Source: Pseudovibrio exalbescens DSM 16456 (lineage in GTDB: Bacteria > Pseudomonadota > Alphaproteobacteria > Rhizobiales > Stappiaceae). From it: a DNA stretch of 64,000 nt. This document shows, one piece after another, positions 26,790-37,594 of the stretch. Position 1 is the stretch's first letter, and each line of letters begins with the position of its first letter. Below the pieces are notes generated by a model. It searched no databases, was not told the DNA's origin, and was given only the letters and a program-made list of their open reading frames with translations. The DNA lies in contig NZ_KE383919.1 of assembly GCF_000422785.1 (NCBI RefSeq), forward strand, positions 294,677 to 358,676, in the 5' to 3' direction. The position numbers and the translations under genes are program-made.

Positions 26790-28681
26790 GAGGCCCTCTC
26801 CACTAAACTCTGTATTGTCTGTTTTGCATTCCGGCCGGGTGCGCAGACCAGATGATCTGGCGCGATCTCGACCAGTTCTGGAACGTCCCCTTGTTCCAGA
26901 CGGAATGGATCTGGCCACAGGTGTGGCTCGGATGCACGCATGGCATCCAGGTGTTCGAAGTCGAGAAGCGCATCCAGTCTCGGCTCCGGCACAGCGCTCA
27001 ATAGCGCCTTGGTGTAAGGGTGTATTGGTGTCGTCACCACCGCATGTGTTGGACCAATCTCAACAACTCGGCCCCGACACATTACGGCGATCCTATCTGC
27101 GATATAGTCCACCACCGCCAGATTGTGGCTGACAAACAGATAGGTCAGACCAAGCTCGTTCTTCAGGTCCTGCAACAGATTGAGAATCTGCGCCTGTACC
27201 GAGACATCGAGTGCGGAGGTAGGCTCGTCGCACAAGATGAACTCCGGATTGAGCGCAAGGGCACGCGCAATACCAATGCGCTGACGCTGCCCGCCGGAAA
27301 ACGAATGCGGGTAGCGGCGCAAGAACCTGGGGTTCAGCCCAACAAGATCCATCAGTTCGCGCGCCCGTTTCTGGCGCTCCGGATAGGTACCAATGCCATG
27401 AATGGTCAAGGGTTCCATCAAGATGTCGTTGACTGTCATGCGCGGATTCAGCGAGGAAAACGGATCTTGAAAGATCAGCTGAGCCCGGCGGCGGTAGTCC
27501 AGCATCTGCGCCCGGTCAAAACTTGCGATGTCAACGGGACCGTCGCCCTTGTCGAATGTGATATGCCCCTCATCAACCGGGAAAGTGCGCAACATGGCCA
27601 GCGCTGCAGTGGTTTTGCCTGACCCGGACTCCCCCACAACGCCCAGACACTCTCCGCGGCGAACCTCAAGACTGACCTGATCCAGAGCGGTGAACAATTT
27701 GGGCTGTGCACTCAACAGCCCCCCCTTGCGAGACCCAAACCGCTTGGTGACGTTGGACATTCGAAGCAGAACCGGGGTCTTTTCCGCTCGATGCTGCGGA
27801 CGGTCCTTGAGGAAACTGGCAATATTGGCGTTGATTGGCCGGATTGGCACCAAACGTTGCCCCGCTTCCATGCCAAAACTGGGAACTGCGTTCAACAGGG
27901 CTTTGAGATACGGATGCCTTGGATCGGAAAACAGCGCCTGCGCGCTGCCCTTTTCCATGATTTTGCCGTGGTAGATGACAACGACCTCATCTGCCATGTT
28001 CGCCACGACACCGAAGTCATGGGTAATCATGAGCAGGGACATGCTCAGTTCCTGCTGTACTTCGCGAATGAGCTTCAACGTTTCCGCCTGAATGGTCACA
28101 TCCAAAGCGGTTGTCGGCTCGTCAGCCACCAACAGGGCCGGTTTGCAGATCAAGGCCATTGCAATCATCGCCCGCTGGCGCAATCCACCAGAAAGCTCGA
28201 AGGGATAGGCATCCACGCCGCGGGACGGATCGGGAAACTGCACCAAGGACAGCATGGTACGCGTCAACTCGCGCGCCTCAGCAGCAGAGACGCCCTGATG
28301 GAGTTGAGCGGCCTCGCCGATCTGATCGCCAATGGTGTGCAGCGGCGACAGTGATGTCATGGGCTCTTGAAAAATCATCGCAATGCGATTGCCGCGCAAG
28401 TTACGCATCTGCGCCCCTGCCGGATCGAGCCGGGCAATGTCGATATCGACCTGCGGGTTCAACGGATCATGCAGAAGGATTCGACCTGAGGAGATCCGGG
28501 CGCGCGACGGCAACAACCCCATGATGGCCTGGGAAATCACTGTCTTGCCGGAGCCAGACTCCCCAACAAGAGCCACACTCCGGTTCATGGGAACGCGAAA
28601 GGACACATCATCGACGGCACGCACGCGGCCCTCGGCGGTGTCAAAATCAACCGTCAATCGCTCAAGTGACAAGAGTGTCAC
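26786..28681 (-). CDS. Fused double ATPase of the peptide ABC transporter
   Basis: 631 residues from GTG 28681 (AGGAGG seven bases upstream). Two ABC ATPase domains in one chain: the first has [19 protein letters not shown] and [12 protein letters not shown]; the second has [19 protein letters not shown] and [12 protein letters not shown]. Each is followed by an oligopeptide-type C-terminal stretch ([24 protein letters not shown]). A DppD-DppF (YejF/GsiA-like) fusion that energises the importer. First gene of the four-gene operon, coupled to the binding-protein gene. Confidence 0.92.
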   Translation of the reverse strand: MTLLSLERLTVDFDTAEGRVRAVDDVSFRVPMNRSVALVGESGSGKTVISQAIMGLLPSRARISSGRILLHDPLNPQVDIDIARLDPAGAQMRNLRGNRIAMIFQEPMTSLSPLHTIGDQIGEAAQLHQGVSAAEARELTRTMLSLVQFPDPSRGVDAYPFELSGGLRQRAMIAMALICKPALLVADEPTTALDVTIQAETLKLIREVQQELSMSLLMITHDFGVVANMADEVVVIYHGKIMEKGSAQALFSDPRHPYLKALLNAVPSFGMEAGQRLVPIRPINANIASFLKDRPQHRAEKTPVLLRMSNVTKRFGSRKGGLLSAQPKLFTALDQVSLEVRRGECLGVVGESGSGKTTAALAMLRTFPVDEGHITFDKGDGPVDIASFDRAQMLDYRRRAQLIFQDPFSSLNPRMTVNDILMEPLTIHGIGTYPERQKRARELMDLVGLNPRFLRRYPHSFSGGQRQRIGIARALALNPEFILCDEPTSALDVSVQAQILNLLQDLKNELGLTYLFVSHNLAVVDYIADRIAVMCRGRVVEIGPTHAVVTTPIHPYTKALLSAVPEPRLDALLDFEHLDAMRASEPHLWPDPFRLEQGDVPELVEIAPDHLVCAPGRNAKQTIQSLVERAS

Positions 28682-28797
28682 GGGGATGCCTCCTGTCCGC
28701 GTTGGTCGCGGATCGTTCCCTCCGAAGTCTGACCGTCTGGCTTGGCTTATTTTTCGCCTCTTGCGCAAGCTCAACCGATCAGTGTTCTAGCCTTAAG

Positions 28798-28812
28798 ACG
28801 TTACAATAACGT
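28798..28812. promoter_or_regulatory. Inverted repeat upstream of the ABC importer operon
   Basis: A perfect 6-3-6 inverted repeat, acgtta-caa-taacgt, about 117 bases upstream of the GTG start of the ATPase gene. Its size and symmetry fit a dimeric repressor site. No regulator gene lies next to it, so the assignment is by position only. Confidence 0.35.
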
Positions 28813-28918
28813 GTTCTGCGCAAAATAAAATCACAGATCTCGATCAAAGACCAAACATAATCAGAGAACAACTGGAGCATAGCGGTGAAAGTCGCCGTTT
28901 TTACGGGTGATTTGCGCT

Positions 28919-30706
28919 TCACTCTTCCACGTAGGCCCAGATTTCTACCGGAGCACCTCGGCCGCGAATGGAGCGTTCACCATGGTTTTGCAGCCAATCT
29001 GTTTGCGTTGCACGCTGAATTGTTTCACCGCTGGCCAGAATGACGGCCTCTGCTTGCGGGGCAACCCCTTTGCCCAGACCTTGAAGGCGGTTGGTTACAT
29101 TCACCGCATCTCCGATGACCGTATAATTCCAGCGGTCCTGCCCGCCCACGTTGCCCACGATTACCGGTCCGGTATGCACACCAATGCGCACCTTGAGCGC
29201 CTTGTCAGGCTTGGCCTTGTTGTGGGCTGCAACCGCCTGCGCAATTGTGCGTGCGGCCCGCAAACCGGCATCTGCATGATCTTCCTGCTCATCGGGCGCG
29301 CCCCAGAAAGCCAAAAGGCCATCCCCCAAAAACTTGTCCACCGTGCCGCCTTCATCCTCAATCGCCTTTACCAGAATGGCAAAGTGATCATTAAGCATTT
29401 GGGCGACTTCCCCGGCCGAATGGCGCTCGGAAATGCTGGTGAATTCCGCGATATCCGTGAACAGGATCGTGAGCTCGGCCTCGCGGGGACAGGTGGTTTG
29501 CTCGAGCCCTCGGCTCAACAGTTTGGAGACCAGGGTACGCGGCACGTACATACTCATGGCCTTCAGGCCTTCGACGCTGGAGTTGATCATGGTCGCCACC
29601 TTGTCCAGCTCCAGGATCACACTGCGCTCCATAGGCTTGATATTGTCGAAGTCCAGCCGACCAATATGGCTGGCGCGTTCGGCAATCTCACCCAGAGGCT
29701 CGGCAACGCGTCGCCCGATGAACAAAGCAAGCAGCGCCGAAAACAACAAAATGACGCCTCCGATCAGAGCAGACTTTGCGAGCCGCCGAATCTCGTCACC
29801 TACCGTGTTTTCAGCAATATACTGACCGACAATCCATTTCCGATAACCGAAGCCTTCGATCTCGCGAGTGAGGATGATATAGCCCTCATCGTTGGCCTTG
29901 ACTTGCAATACATCCAGACCAAACCGGCTCTGAGAGCGTTGCGTGGCGACCGATTGAGCCGATGGCAATGCAGCAAGAACCGGGTCCCCAAACTGATCCA
30001 GCGGCGTCAACAGCCGTGTGTCTTCAACATCATCCAGCGCCCCGTTTCCCGTGTGAGCAATCACGCTGCGCCGATCATTCAGTACGAATGTCGTCAAGTT
30101 GGTGTCAGCGCCGAACTCCATCAGGGCCTTGCTCAGATGCTCCATGGACACGCCGGCGGTGATGTGACCAATAAGTGTCTCGTGATAATGCACGGGAACA
30201 GAAACGTTGGCGAAAATTCTGCCGTCCGAGCGAAGCAGGCGCCCCCATTGCGGCTTGCCGGAAAGGCCTTGCACGGAGAAGAAGTTGCGCAGTTGAAGTT
30301 CGCGCGGGGCCTGTCCAGCAAAACTGACGATTTCCTCGTTCTTTTTGCGACCAACCCCCCAGGTGCGTCCTTCCAGATCAGTGAAGGTGACCCATTCGAT
30401 ATTCCGATTTCCCAAAAGGACGCCGCTCATCAGTTCGGAGACCTGATGCTCGTCTGACAGATAGATCTCACCATCTTCGACGAAGTCTCGAATTTCCATC
30501 ACGGCTTCGGAAATGGGATCGAATGAAGCGCTGATGATGTTTTCGATGGACATCAGCGAAAGATGCGCTGTGCTGTCGAGCAAATCACGCGTGTTCTTGA
30601 TATTGGCCGTTACAGACGTGAACAGCACCGCGCCGCCACATACAGCCACAAGCAGGCCAAAGCCCACACCGACAATGGCGGTGAGCGAAAACCGCCTCAG
30701 TTTCAT
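28919..30706 (-). CDS. Receptor-type class III adenylate cyclase with periplasmic sensor and HAMP
   Basis: 595 residues from ATG 30706 (longer frames run to TTG 30799). One membrane helix near the N-terminus, a periplasmic region of about 290 residues with a Cache-like sensor (NIEWVTFTDLEGRTW, DGRIFANVSVPVHYHETLIGHI), a second helix, a HAMP segment (GRRVAEPLGEIAERASHIG), then the cyclase domain with metal aspartates in LTILFTDIAEFTSIS and DKFLGDGLLAFWG and the YTVIGDAVNVTNRL motif. It should make cAMP in the cytosol in response to a periplasmic ligand. It stands alone between the importer operon and a CoA-transferase. Confidence 0.88.
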   Translation of the reverse strand: MKLRRFSLTAIVGVGFGLLVAVCGGAVLFTSVTANIKNTRDLLDSTAHLSLMSIENIISASFDPISEAVMEIRDFVEDGEIYLSDEHQVSELMSGVLLGNRNIEWVTFTDLEGRTWGVGRKKNEEIVSFAGQAPRELQLRNFFSVQGLSGKPQWGRLLRSDGRIFANVSVPVHYHETLIGHITAGVSMEHLSKALMEFGADTNLTTFVLNDRRSVIAHTGNGALDDVEDTRLLTPLDQFGDPVLAALPSAQSVATQRSQSRFGLDVLQVKANDEGYIILTREIEGFGYRKWIVGQYIAENTVGDEIRRLAKSALIGGVILLFSALLALFIGRRVAEPLGEIAERASHIGRLDFDNIKPMERSVILELDKVATMINSSVEGLKAMSMYVPRTLVSKLLSRGLEQTTCPREAELTILFTDIAEFTSISERHSAGEVAQMLNDHFAILVKAIEDEGGTVDKFLGDGLLAFWGAPDEQEDHADAGLRAARTIAQAVAAHNKAKPDKALKVRIGVHTGPVIVGNVGGQDRWNYTVIGDAVNVTNRLQGLGKGVAPQAEAVILASGETIQRATQTDWLQNHGERSIRGRGAPVEIWAYVEE

Positions 30707-30901
30707 GCGCCAATACCATGGCCGGCGCGCCAAAAAGCGAAGAAACCCCACGAAAACCCCAGATGGCAGGAGAGAGATGCTTGCCCCGACACCCCTCAAA
30801 AATCACTGAGAGGCTACAGTAGGCCAGCCCTCCGCCATAGACAACACGCGTTGCACCGGAGGCAACGCCTTTTCAACCATGCCGTCGCGGTTTTGTTCGA
30901 T

Positions 30902-32071
30902 TTACCGGCTTTTAGACAACTCGTTTTGCACTTCTTTGGTGTGCTGACCACACTTCGGCGGCGCTTTGTCCAGCGCCAGAGAGGCATTGGCGAAGGTGAT
31001 CGGAGTGCGCACATATCGCTGGTCGTGGCCCGCAGTGGCCCCGCCGGATGCCGTTGTGACCATCCCACGCGCTGCTATTTGTGGATCCTGCAGCGCCTCC
31101 GCGACAGAGTTGATGGGTCCTGCCGGAATGCCATTTTGCTCACAAAGTGCCAGAAATCCATCGCGGGTGTAGGCCTTGAGCCTTTCTTCGAGCAGGGGCA
31201 CCAGAACCTGACGGTTCTCAACCCGAGCCGGATTGGTGGCAAAAAGCGGGTCCTGAGCCATCTCCGGCATATCCAGCACGGAGCAGAGAGCCTTGAATTG
31301 TCCATCATTTCCCACTGCGAGAATAAGGTGACCATCTGCCACCTCGAACACCTGATAGGGCACTATGTTGGGATGAGCATTGCCCATACGGGATGGGCTT
31401 TGGCCACTTGCCAGATAGTTCATGGCCTGATTGGCAAGTACACCGACCTGTGTGTCAAGCAGCGCCATGTCAACCCACTCGCCCTCACCCGTCTGTTCAC
31501 GCCGCCACAACGCAGCCTGAATGCCGATCACGCCATAAAGGCCGGTGAAGATGTCTGCAAACGCCACACCGATTTTTTGAGGCTCGCCCTGCGGGTTACC
31601 GGTGAGATCCATGATCCCGCCCATGCCCTGAATCATGAAATCGTATCCGGCGCGATGTGCATAAGGACCGTTTTGACCGAACCCGGTCACCGAGCAATAA
31701 ACCAGACCGGGATTAATCTGTTTCAGGCTCTCATAGTCCAGACCGTATTTCTTCAGCCCCCCCACCTTGAAATTCTCGATGAGGACATCCGCTTCGCGCA
31801 CCAGGTCACGCACAAACGCCTGCCCCTCCGCACTTGTGAAATCTGCCGTGACCGAACGCTTGCCTCGGTTGCAGCTGTGAAAGTATGCGGCGCTCTGCTG
31901 GCCATCCTCATCGGTGATGAAAGGAGGCCCCCATGTGCGCGTGTCATCACCGCGCGGACTTTCGACCTTGATCACGTCCGCCCCCAAATCCGCCAGTGTC
32001 TGGCCAATCCAGGGGCCAGCCAGAATACGCGCCAATTCAATGACTTTGACGTTTTGAAGCGGAGCAGTCAC
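30902..32071 (-). CDS. CaiB/BaiF (class III) CoA-transferase
   Basis: 389 residues from GTG 32071 (GAGGAAG upstream). The family start VIELARILAGPWIGQTLADLGADVIKVE is clear, followed by RGKRSVTADF, SVTGFGQNGPY and the catalytic aspartate in AGYDFMIQG. It moves CoA between an acyl-CoA and a free carboxylic acid; the particular acid cannot be told. Divergent from pepN; the 242 bases between them show no recognisable site. Confidence 0.9.
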   Translation of the reverse strand: MTAPLQNVKVIELARILAGPWIGQTLADLGADVIKVESPRGDDTRTWGPPFITDEDGQQSAAYFHSCNRGKRSVTADFTSAEGQAFVRDLVREADVLIENFKVGGLKKYGLDYESLKQINPGLVYCSVTGFGQNGPYAHRAGYDFMIQGMGGIMDLTGNPQGEPQKIGVAFADIFTGLYGVIGIQAALWRREQTGEGEWVDMALLDTQVGVLANQAMNYLASGQSPSRMGNAHPNIVPYQVFEVADGHLILAVGNDGQFKALCSVLDMPEMAQDPLFATNPARVENRQVLVPLLEERLKAYTRDGFLALCEQNGIPAGPINSVAEALQDPQIAARGMVTTASGGATAGHDQRYVRTPITFANASLALDKAPPKCGQHTKEVQNELSKSR

Positions 32072-32313
32072 AGGTCTTCCTCACGTGATTGAACACTTGG
32101 ATGTGCTACCGTGTTTTTACGCAGCCGTCGCCTGATGATCTGTCATAACATTGCGACCGAAACGCGAGACAGTGCGCAGCCATGCTTTCGCTTGGTTTTA
32201 CCGGTCCAATGCGAATCTGTATTTGCAAACACCGACGTACCACGTAGAACGAACATAAACACGCCTCGCCTGTGCCTCGTCACAGGCTCTCATGATCCTA
32301 TCAGGAGTACACT

Positions 32314-34953
32314 ATGCGGTCGGAAAACGCGGCTCCCATTTTACTGAAAGATTATCAGCCAACCCCTTACCTCATCGAGAAGGTTGATCTTGACTTCAGG
32401 CTGAACCCCACACACACCACCGTGCGCAGCAAACTGACCGTGCGCCGGCGTGAAGGGGCTGCTGCAACGGCTGCCATCGAACTGGATGGGGATGATCTGA
32501 AGCTGGATGGCGTGTGCGTTGACGACATTCCGCTTGCAGAAGAGGAGTATACGGCCACACCAGACCGGCTGATGATCCCTGCTCCGGCAGCCGAGCGCTT
32601 CGAGCTGACCATCGACACGTCACTGGATCCATCAAAAAACACCCAGCTCATGGGTCTTTACGTTTCCAGCGGGACATTCTGCACACAATGTGAGGCGGAA
32701 GGCTTTCGGCGGATCACCTATTTCTATGACCGCCCGGATGTTCTGGCACCCTACACGACTCGCATGACGGCCAACAAGAAGGCTTATCCGGTTCTTCTGG
32801 GCAACGGCAATCTTGTCGAGAGCGGTGATGTTACGGGAACGGACGAACACTACGCTGTCTGGCACGACCCACACCCCAAGCCGTCCTATCTGTTCGCGCT
32901 GGTTGCCGGCAATCTGGCACACATCAGCACGGACTACACCACATCTTCGGGCAGTCCGGTGAAGCTGAACATCTACGTGGAGCACGGCAACGAGACACGC
33001 GCCGACTGGGCAATGGACAGTCTTGTCCGCTCCATGCGTTGGGATGAGCAGGTTTTTGGACGCGAATACGATCTCGACGTGTTTAATGTCGTGGCCATCT
33101 CAGACTTCAACATGGGAGCCATGGAGAACAAGGGCCTCAACATTTTCAATGACAAGTACATTCTGGCGGATCCCGACACAGCTTCGGATGCCGATTATGC
33201 AGGCATTGAAAGCGTCGTCGCGCATGAATACTTCCACAACTGGACCGGGAACCGCATCACCTGCCGTGACTGGTTTCAGCTTTGCCTGAAGGAAGGCCTG
33301 ACGGTTTTCCGTGATCAGGAATTTTCCGCAGATGAACGCTCGCGCCCGGTCAAGCGCATTGCAGATGTGCAACGGCTCAAGGCGGCCCAGTTTCCAGAGG
33401 ATGGCGGCCCGCTGGCGCATCCTGTACGGCCGGAGCAATACAAGGAAATCAATAACTTCTATACAGCGACCATTTATGAAAAAGGCGCTGAGCTTGTGCG
33501 GATGATCAAGACGCTACTCGGCGAACGCGGTTTCCGCAAAGGCATGGACCTGTATTTCGAGCGCCACGATGGTGAAGCTGCAACAATTGAAGACTTCATC
33601 AAATCCTTTGAAGACGCGACGGGAACCGACCTCCGCCATTTCATGCTGTGGTATTCACAGGCCGGCACACCTACCGTGACCGCCGAAGCTACCTATGATG
33701 CCCAGGCCCAGACGCTGACCCTGACTCTGTCGCAGGAAACCCGCCCCACGCCGAACCAACCCCAAAAGAAGCCACTGGTCATTCCAATTCGGTTTGGCCT
33801 CGTTGCAGCAAATGGAAAAGATGTTGGATACAGCAAGGTTGAAGGCGCGACGGTGAATGCCGATGTGCTGCTCCTGAATGAAGCGCAGCAAACCGTTGTG
33901 TTTCATGGCATTTCGGAAAAGCCCGTTCCCTCGCTGCTGCGCGAATTCTCCGCGCCGGTCAATTTGCGCAGCAATCTGAGCCTTGATGACCAATTGTTCC
34001 TGATGGGCAGGGACAGTGATCCCTTCAACCGCTGGCAGGCCGCACAAACGGTGGCAACCCGGTTACTGATCAGCCGCAGCCGAGGTGAAAACCTGCCGCA
34101 AGAGGCCAGCTTCATTGATGCACTTGGAGAGATTGCAGCAGATACGTGTCTGGATACCGCATTCCGCGCGCTGGCCCTGCAATTGCCCTCAGAGGCGGAT
34201 CTGGCTCGGGAGATCGGCGAAAACGTGGACCCTGATGCCATTGGCCGTGCTCATGAGGACCTGCGTGCCGCTATTGGCCAGCGGCTTTACGGCTATCTGC
34301 GTGATCTGTATGTGGAGTTGGCTCCGAAAGACAGCAGGTTCGACCCCGGCGCATCGGCAGCAGGCGTGCGTGCATTGCGTAATCGCCTACTGGGTTATCT
34401 GGCTGCCTCCGGCGAAGCGGAAGGACATGGTCTGGTGAAGGCCCATTTCGATTCCGCCAACAACATGACCGACCGACTGTCTGCACTCGTCCTGCTTGAT
34501 CACCTGAATCTGCCAGGCAAGACAGAGGCATTGGCAGCATTCGAGGCGCGTCACAAAACAGATCATCTGGCCATGGACAAGTGGTTTACGGTTCAAGCCA
34601 CGTGTCCTGCTCCGGGAACGCTGGCACGTGTCAAGGAACTGACCAACCATCCAGCTTTCTCCTGGACCAATCCGAACCGAGTGCGCTCGGTCGTCGGCGC
34701 TTTTTGTGCCGGAAACCAGCGCCAGTTCAACGCCCCAGATGGATCCGGTTATGACTATCTGGCGGAAACTACTTTGCAAATTGACGGCAAAAACCCTCAA
34801 CTTGCAGCCCGGATCCTGAACTCTTTCCGTTCCTGGCGGTCTTTGGAGGCCGGGCGGCAAGAAAAAGCAAAAGCCGCGCTGAAGAGCATTCTCGACTCGG
34901 GTCAGGAGCTATCTACCGACACGAAGGATATTGCAGAAAGGTGTCTTCAGTAG
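32314..34953 (+). CDS. pepN: Aminopeptidase N (M1 zinc peptidase)
   Basis: 879 residues, the normal size of the bacterial PepN group. Exopeptidase motif GAMEN at 268-272; zinc motif HEYFH at 304-308 with the third ligand Glu327 in LKEGLT. A cytosolic enzyme that removes N-terminal residues from peptides. ATG 32314 has GGAG six bases upstream. Transcribed with its own terminator at 34985. In this region it lies just before a PleC-like kinase. Confidence 0.95.
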   Translation: MRSENAAPILLKDYQPTPYLIEKVDLDFRLNPTHTTVRSKLTVRRREGAAATAAIELDGDDLKLDGVCVDDIPLAEEEYTATPDRLMIPAPAAERFELTIDTSLDPSKNTQLMGLYVSSGTFCTQCEAEGFRRITYFYDRPDVLAPYTTRMTANKKAYPVLLGNGNLVESGDVTGTDEHYAVWHDPHPKPSYLFALVAGNLAHISTDYTTSSGSPVKLNIYVEHGNETRADWAMDSLVRSMRWDEQVFGREYDLDVFNVVAISDFNMGAMENKGLNIFNDKYILADPDTASDADYAGIESVVAHEYFHNWTGNRITCRDWFQLCLKEGLTVFRDQEFSADERSRPVKRIADVQRLKAAQFPEDGGPLAHPVRPEQYKEINNFYTATIYEKGAELVRMIKTLLGERGFRKGMDLYFERHDGEAATIEDFIKSFEDATGTDLRHFMLWYSQAGTPTVTAEATYDAQAQTLTLTLSQETRPTPNQPQKKPLVIPIRFGLVAANGKDVGYSKVEGATVNADVLLLNEAQQTVVFHGISEKPVPSLLREFSAPVNLRSNLSLDDQLFLMGRDSDPFNRWQAAQTVATRLLISRSRGENLPQEASFIDALGEIAADTCLDTAFRALALQLPSEADLAREIGENVDPDAIGRAHEDLRAAIGQRLYGYLRDLYVELAPKDSRFDPGASAAGVRALRNRLLGYLAASGEAEGHGLVKAHFDSANNMTDRLSALVLLDHLNLPGKTEALAAFEARHKTDHLAMDKWFTVQATCPAPGTLARVKELTNHPAFSWTNPNRVRSVVGAFCAGNQRQFNAPDGSGYDYLAETTLQIDGKNPQLAARILNSFRSWRSLEAGRQEKAKAALKSILDSGQELSTDTKDIAERCLQ

Positions 34954-34984
34954 CCTTTGCCCAGACTATCCAAATGTCTCCCAG

Positions 34985-35016
34985 AACGGCGGTGCCCAGC
35001 ATCGCCGTTTTCTTTT
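34985..35016 (+). terminator. Terminator after pepN
   Basis: Stem aacggcg (34985-34991) with cgccgtt (35003-35009), followed by a T-rich run tttcttttg. Confidence 0.75.
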
Positions 35017-35131
35017 GTTTTTGCATTTGGACTCTAGACAAGCCGAATCGTTTGGATTCAAATGGAAGTGATTCGGGCTACGGCAACGGCTCGAAACGTG
35101 AGCGGCGGACTTTTACATTTGGGGGCAATCT

Positions 35132-37483
35132 ATGGCACGGGCCTTTTCACAGGGCGCGACGGCACGGCGATTCATGCGCTTACCCAAGCGCATATCCGGC
35201 GCCGAGGCTTTGACGGGACACATCAAACTACTCGCGCAACCCGCGTACCACAGGCTTATTACCACCGAACCGTTTCTTCGGAAACTGATTCCCGCACTGT
35301 GCATTGTTTTTATTGTTTGCATGGCCACGTTTCGCGGGCTCGAACTTACCTACGACTATGACCAGATCGCCCAGAAGGCCGAGGATGACCTGACACTCAT
35401 CGCAACGGCCCTCACGGTGCAGATGGACAGCTATGAAGGCACATTGCCGGAAGTGGGGTACCACACCGCACTTCAAAATGCGCTGGCTGAGTCCCTGCCC
35501 CCACGCGCCACCAGTCAGGGGCGCCAGATCATGCTGACGGACCAGAGCGGCAAGATTGTTGCAACGGCCCCGATCCGCCCCGAGGTTGAAGGCCTGAACC
35601 TCACCAGTTTGCTGGGGGCAAGCCAGCCAATGACCTTTTTCGGCAAGCGCGCCGGTGTCCTCACGCTGCATGAGGGACAGGATGATGCAGCGCTTGCGAC
35701 CGTTCACCACTTGAAAGGTCGTCTTGGCATGGTTGCCGTGGTGCAGCCCGAGCACGCTGTATTTGCCGGCTGGCGTGCCGAAGTGTCTGCCAATGTCACG
35801 ATTTTCGTTGGCACGGCCAGTGTCCTGCTCGTGCTGATCTATGCCTTTTTCGCTCAGGCGACCCGTGCTCAACAGGCTGACGCCATCTATGCCGCAACCC
35901 GTGCCCGCATTGATACGGCCCTGACCCGCGGACGCTGCGGCTTGTTTGACTGGGATCTGTCTCGTGGCCGGATTTTCTGGTCTGCCTCGCTCTATGAAAT
36001 GCTGGGGCTGGAACCCCGCAATGACATCATGGGCTTTGCCGACATTACGAAGCTGACCCACCCTGATGACATCGACCTCTATCAACTGGCTCTGGACCTG
36101 ATGGAAACCGGTGAGAGCACGGTCGATCAACAGTTCCGCATGCGCCATGCCGATGGTTCGTGGATCTGGCTGCGTGCCCGCGCTGAGGTTCAGATTGATG
36201 AGGGCACTTCGGAGCCACATCTGATCGGCATTTGCATTGACGTCACCGAGCAGAAGGAACTGGCCGAGCAAAGCCGCACAGCCGACCTGCGGCTGCGGGA
36301 TGCGATCGAGACAATTTCAGAAGCGTTCGTGCTGTGGGATACGGAAAACCGACTTGTCATGTGCAATTCCAACTACCGGGCCTTGCACAATCTTCCAGAC
36401 CATGTGGCCCAGTCCGGCACCCCGTATGCCACGGTCATGGCTGCAGCGCGTCAGCGCATCGTCCAGACCTCAGAGCCGACCCAGAGCGACGAGATCGAGC
36501 TGGCCGACACCTACGAAGCAGAGTTGGAAGACGGTCGCTGGCTGCAGGTCTCCGAACGACGCACCAAGGACGGTGGCTTCGTCTCGGTCGGCACCGACAT
36601 TACGCCATTGAAACGCCATGAAGAGCAGCTTCTGAACTCCGAACGCCAGTTGATGGCAACTGTAGCTGACCTGCGCCAGTCTCGTCAGAAACTGGAAACT
36701 CAGGCCCAGCAACTGGTTGAGTTGGCGGAGAAGTACGCCGAGGAGAAGACCCGCGCCGAGGATGCCAACCAGGCAAAGTCCGAGTTCCTTGCCAACATCT
36801 CCCATGAGTTGCGCACGCCGCTCAATGCGATCATTGGGTTCTCTGAAATCATGACGCAGCAAATGTTCGGTACTCTTGGCAGCGATAAGTACGAAGAATA
36901 CTGCAAAGACATTCACTCCAGTGGCACTTACCTTCTCAACGTCATCAACGACATTCTCGATATGTCCAAGATCGAGGCAGGACGCCTGGAGCTGGCCGTG
37001 GAAAACGTGCAGATTGATCATCTTGTGGAAGAAGCAACCCGGATCATTTCTGCAACCGCAGCTGAAAAGAGCATTACCGTTTCCAGCGAGAACGTGCCGG
37101 CCATTGGCATTGATGCGGACAGACGGGCTGTCAAGCAGATCCTCTTGAACCTGCTGGCCAATGCGGTGAAGTTCACGCCTGATAACGGTCAGGTCTGGGT
37201 CACGGGAGAACAGGTCAAGGATTCCGCCGTCCTGAAAATAAAGGACAACGGAATCGGCATATCCAAAAAGGATATCGACCGTCTCGCCAAACCATTCGTT
37301 CAGGTAGAAAACCAATTCACCAAGACCCACAAGGGCTCTGGCCTGGGACTGGCGATTGCCCGCTCACTTTGCGAGTTGCATGGCGGCAAGATGGAACTGA
37401 AATCCGAGGTGGGCGAAGGTACGGAAGTAACCATTTATCTACCCATCAAGACAGCAACGCCCAAAAGAGCGGAAGCCGCCTGA
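35132..37483 (+). CDS. pleC: PAS-containing sensor histidine kinase, PleC/DivJ/PdhS family
   Basis: 783 residues. Membrane helices near 52-68 and 222-242 enclose a periplasmic region of about 155 residues; a PAS domain follows at about 260-375 and a second at about 385-490, then a coiled coil at 495-550. The dimerisation/phosphotransfer helix has phospho-His558 in ANISHELRTPLNAIIGFSEIM, followed by the long FGTLG..KYEEY..DIHSSG..LLNVINDILDMSKIEAG stretch typical of DivK-interacting kinases. The ATPase domain has DNGIGI 705-710 and GSGLGL 735-740. Such kinases/phosphatases set DivK and so CtrA activity and cell polarity. The pleC choice rests on family and neighbours; DivJ/PdhS paralogues look alike. 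Confidence 0.75.
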   Translation: MARAFSQGATARRFMRLPKRISGAEALTGHIKLLAQPAYHRLITTEPFLRKLIPALCIVFIVCMATFRGLELTYDYDQIAQKAEDDLTLIATALTVQMDSYEGTLPEVGYHTALQNALAESLPPRATSQGRQIMLTDQSGKIVATAPIRPEVEGLNLTSLLGASQPMTFFGKRAGVLTLHEGQDDAALATVHHLKGRLGMVAVVQPEHAVFAGWRAEVSANVTIFVGTASVLLVLIYAFFAQATRAQQADAIYAATRARIDTALTRGRCGLFDWDLSRGRIFWSASLYEMLGLEPRNDIMGFADITKLTHPDDIDLYQLALDLMETGESTVDQQFRMRHADGSWIWLRARAEVQIDEGTSEPHLIGICIDVTEQKELAEQSRTADLRLRDAIETISEAFVLWDTENRLVMCNSNYRALHNLPDHVAQSGTPYATVMAAARQRIVQTSEPTQSDEIELADTYEAELEDGRWLQVSERRTKDGGFVSVGTDITPLKRHEEQLLNSERQLMATVADLRQSRQKLETQAQQLVELAEKYAEEKTRAEDANQAKSEFLANISHELRTPLNAIIGFSEIMTQQMFGTLGSDKYEEYCKDIHSSGTYLLNVINDILDMSKIEAGRLELAVENVQIDHLVEEATRIISATAAEKSITVSSENVPAIGIDADRRAVKQILLNLLANAVKFTPDNGQVWVTGEQVKDSAVLKIKDNGIGISKKDIDRLAKPFVQVENQFTKTHKGSGLGLAIARSLCELHGGKMELKSEVGEGTEVTIYLPIKTATPKRAEAA

Positions 37484-37509
37484 GCCATCCCTCCCTGCAC
37501 ATAGCTGAC

Positions 37510-37547
37510 AAGGGCCAGTTCACCATGAACTGGCCCTTTTTGTTTTT
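37510..37547 (+). terminator. Strong rho-independent terminator after pleC
   Basis: A perfect 13-base stem, aagggccagttca (37510-37522) with tgaactggccctt (37526-37538), a three-base loop, then ttttgttttt. Confidence 0.92.
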
Positions 37548-37594
37548 CCAGGGCAGATGGGTTGATCTCATGCCTGCTCTAGCTGGGCATGATC

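Noticed and set aside
28907-30457. 516-residue plus-strand frame
   Set aside because: Shadow of the receptor-type cyclase on the other strand, which has clear domain motifs.
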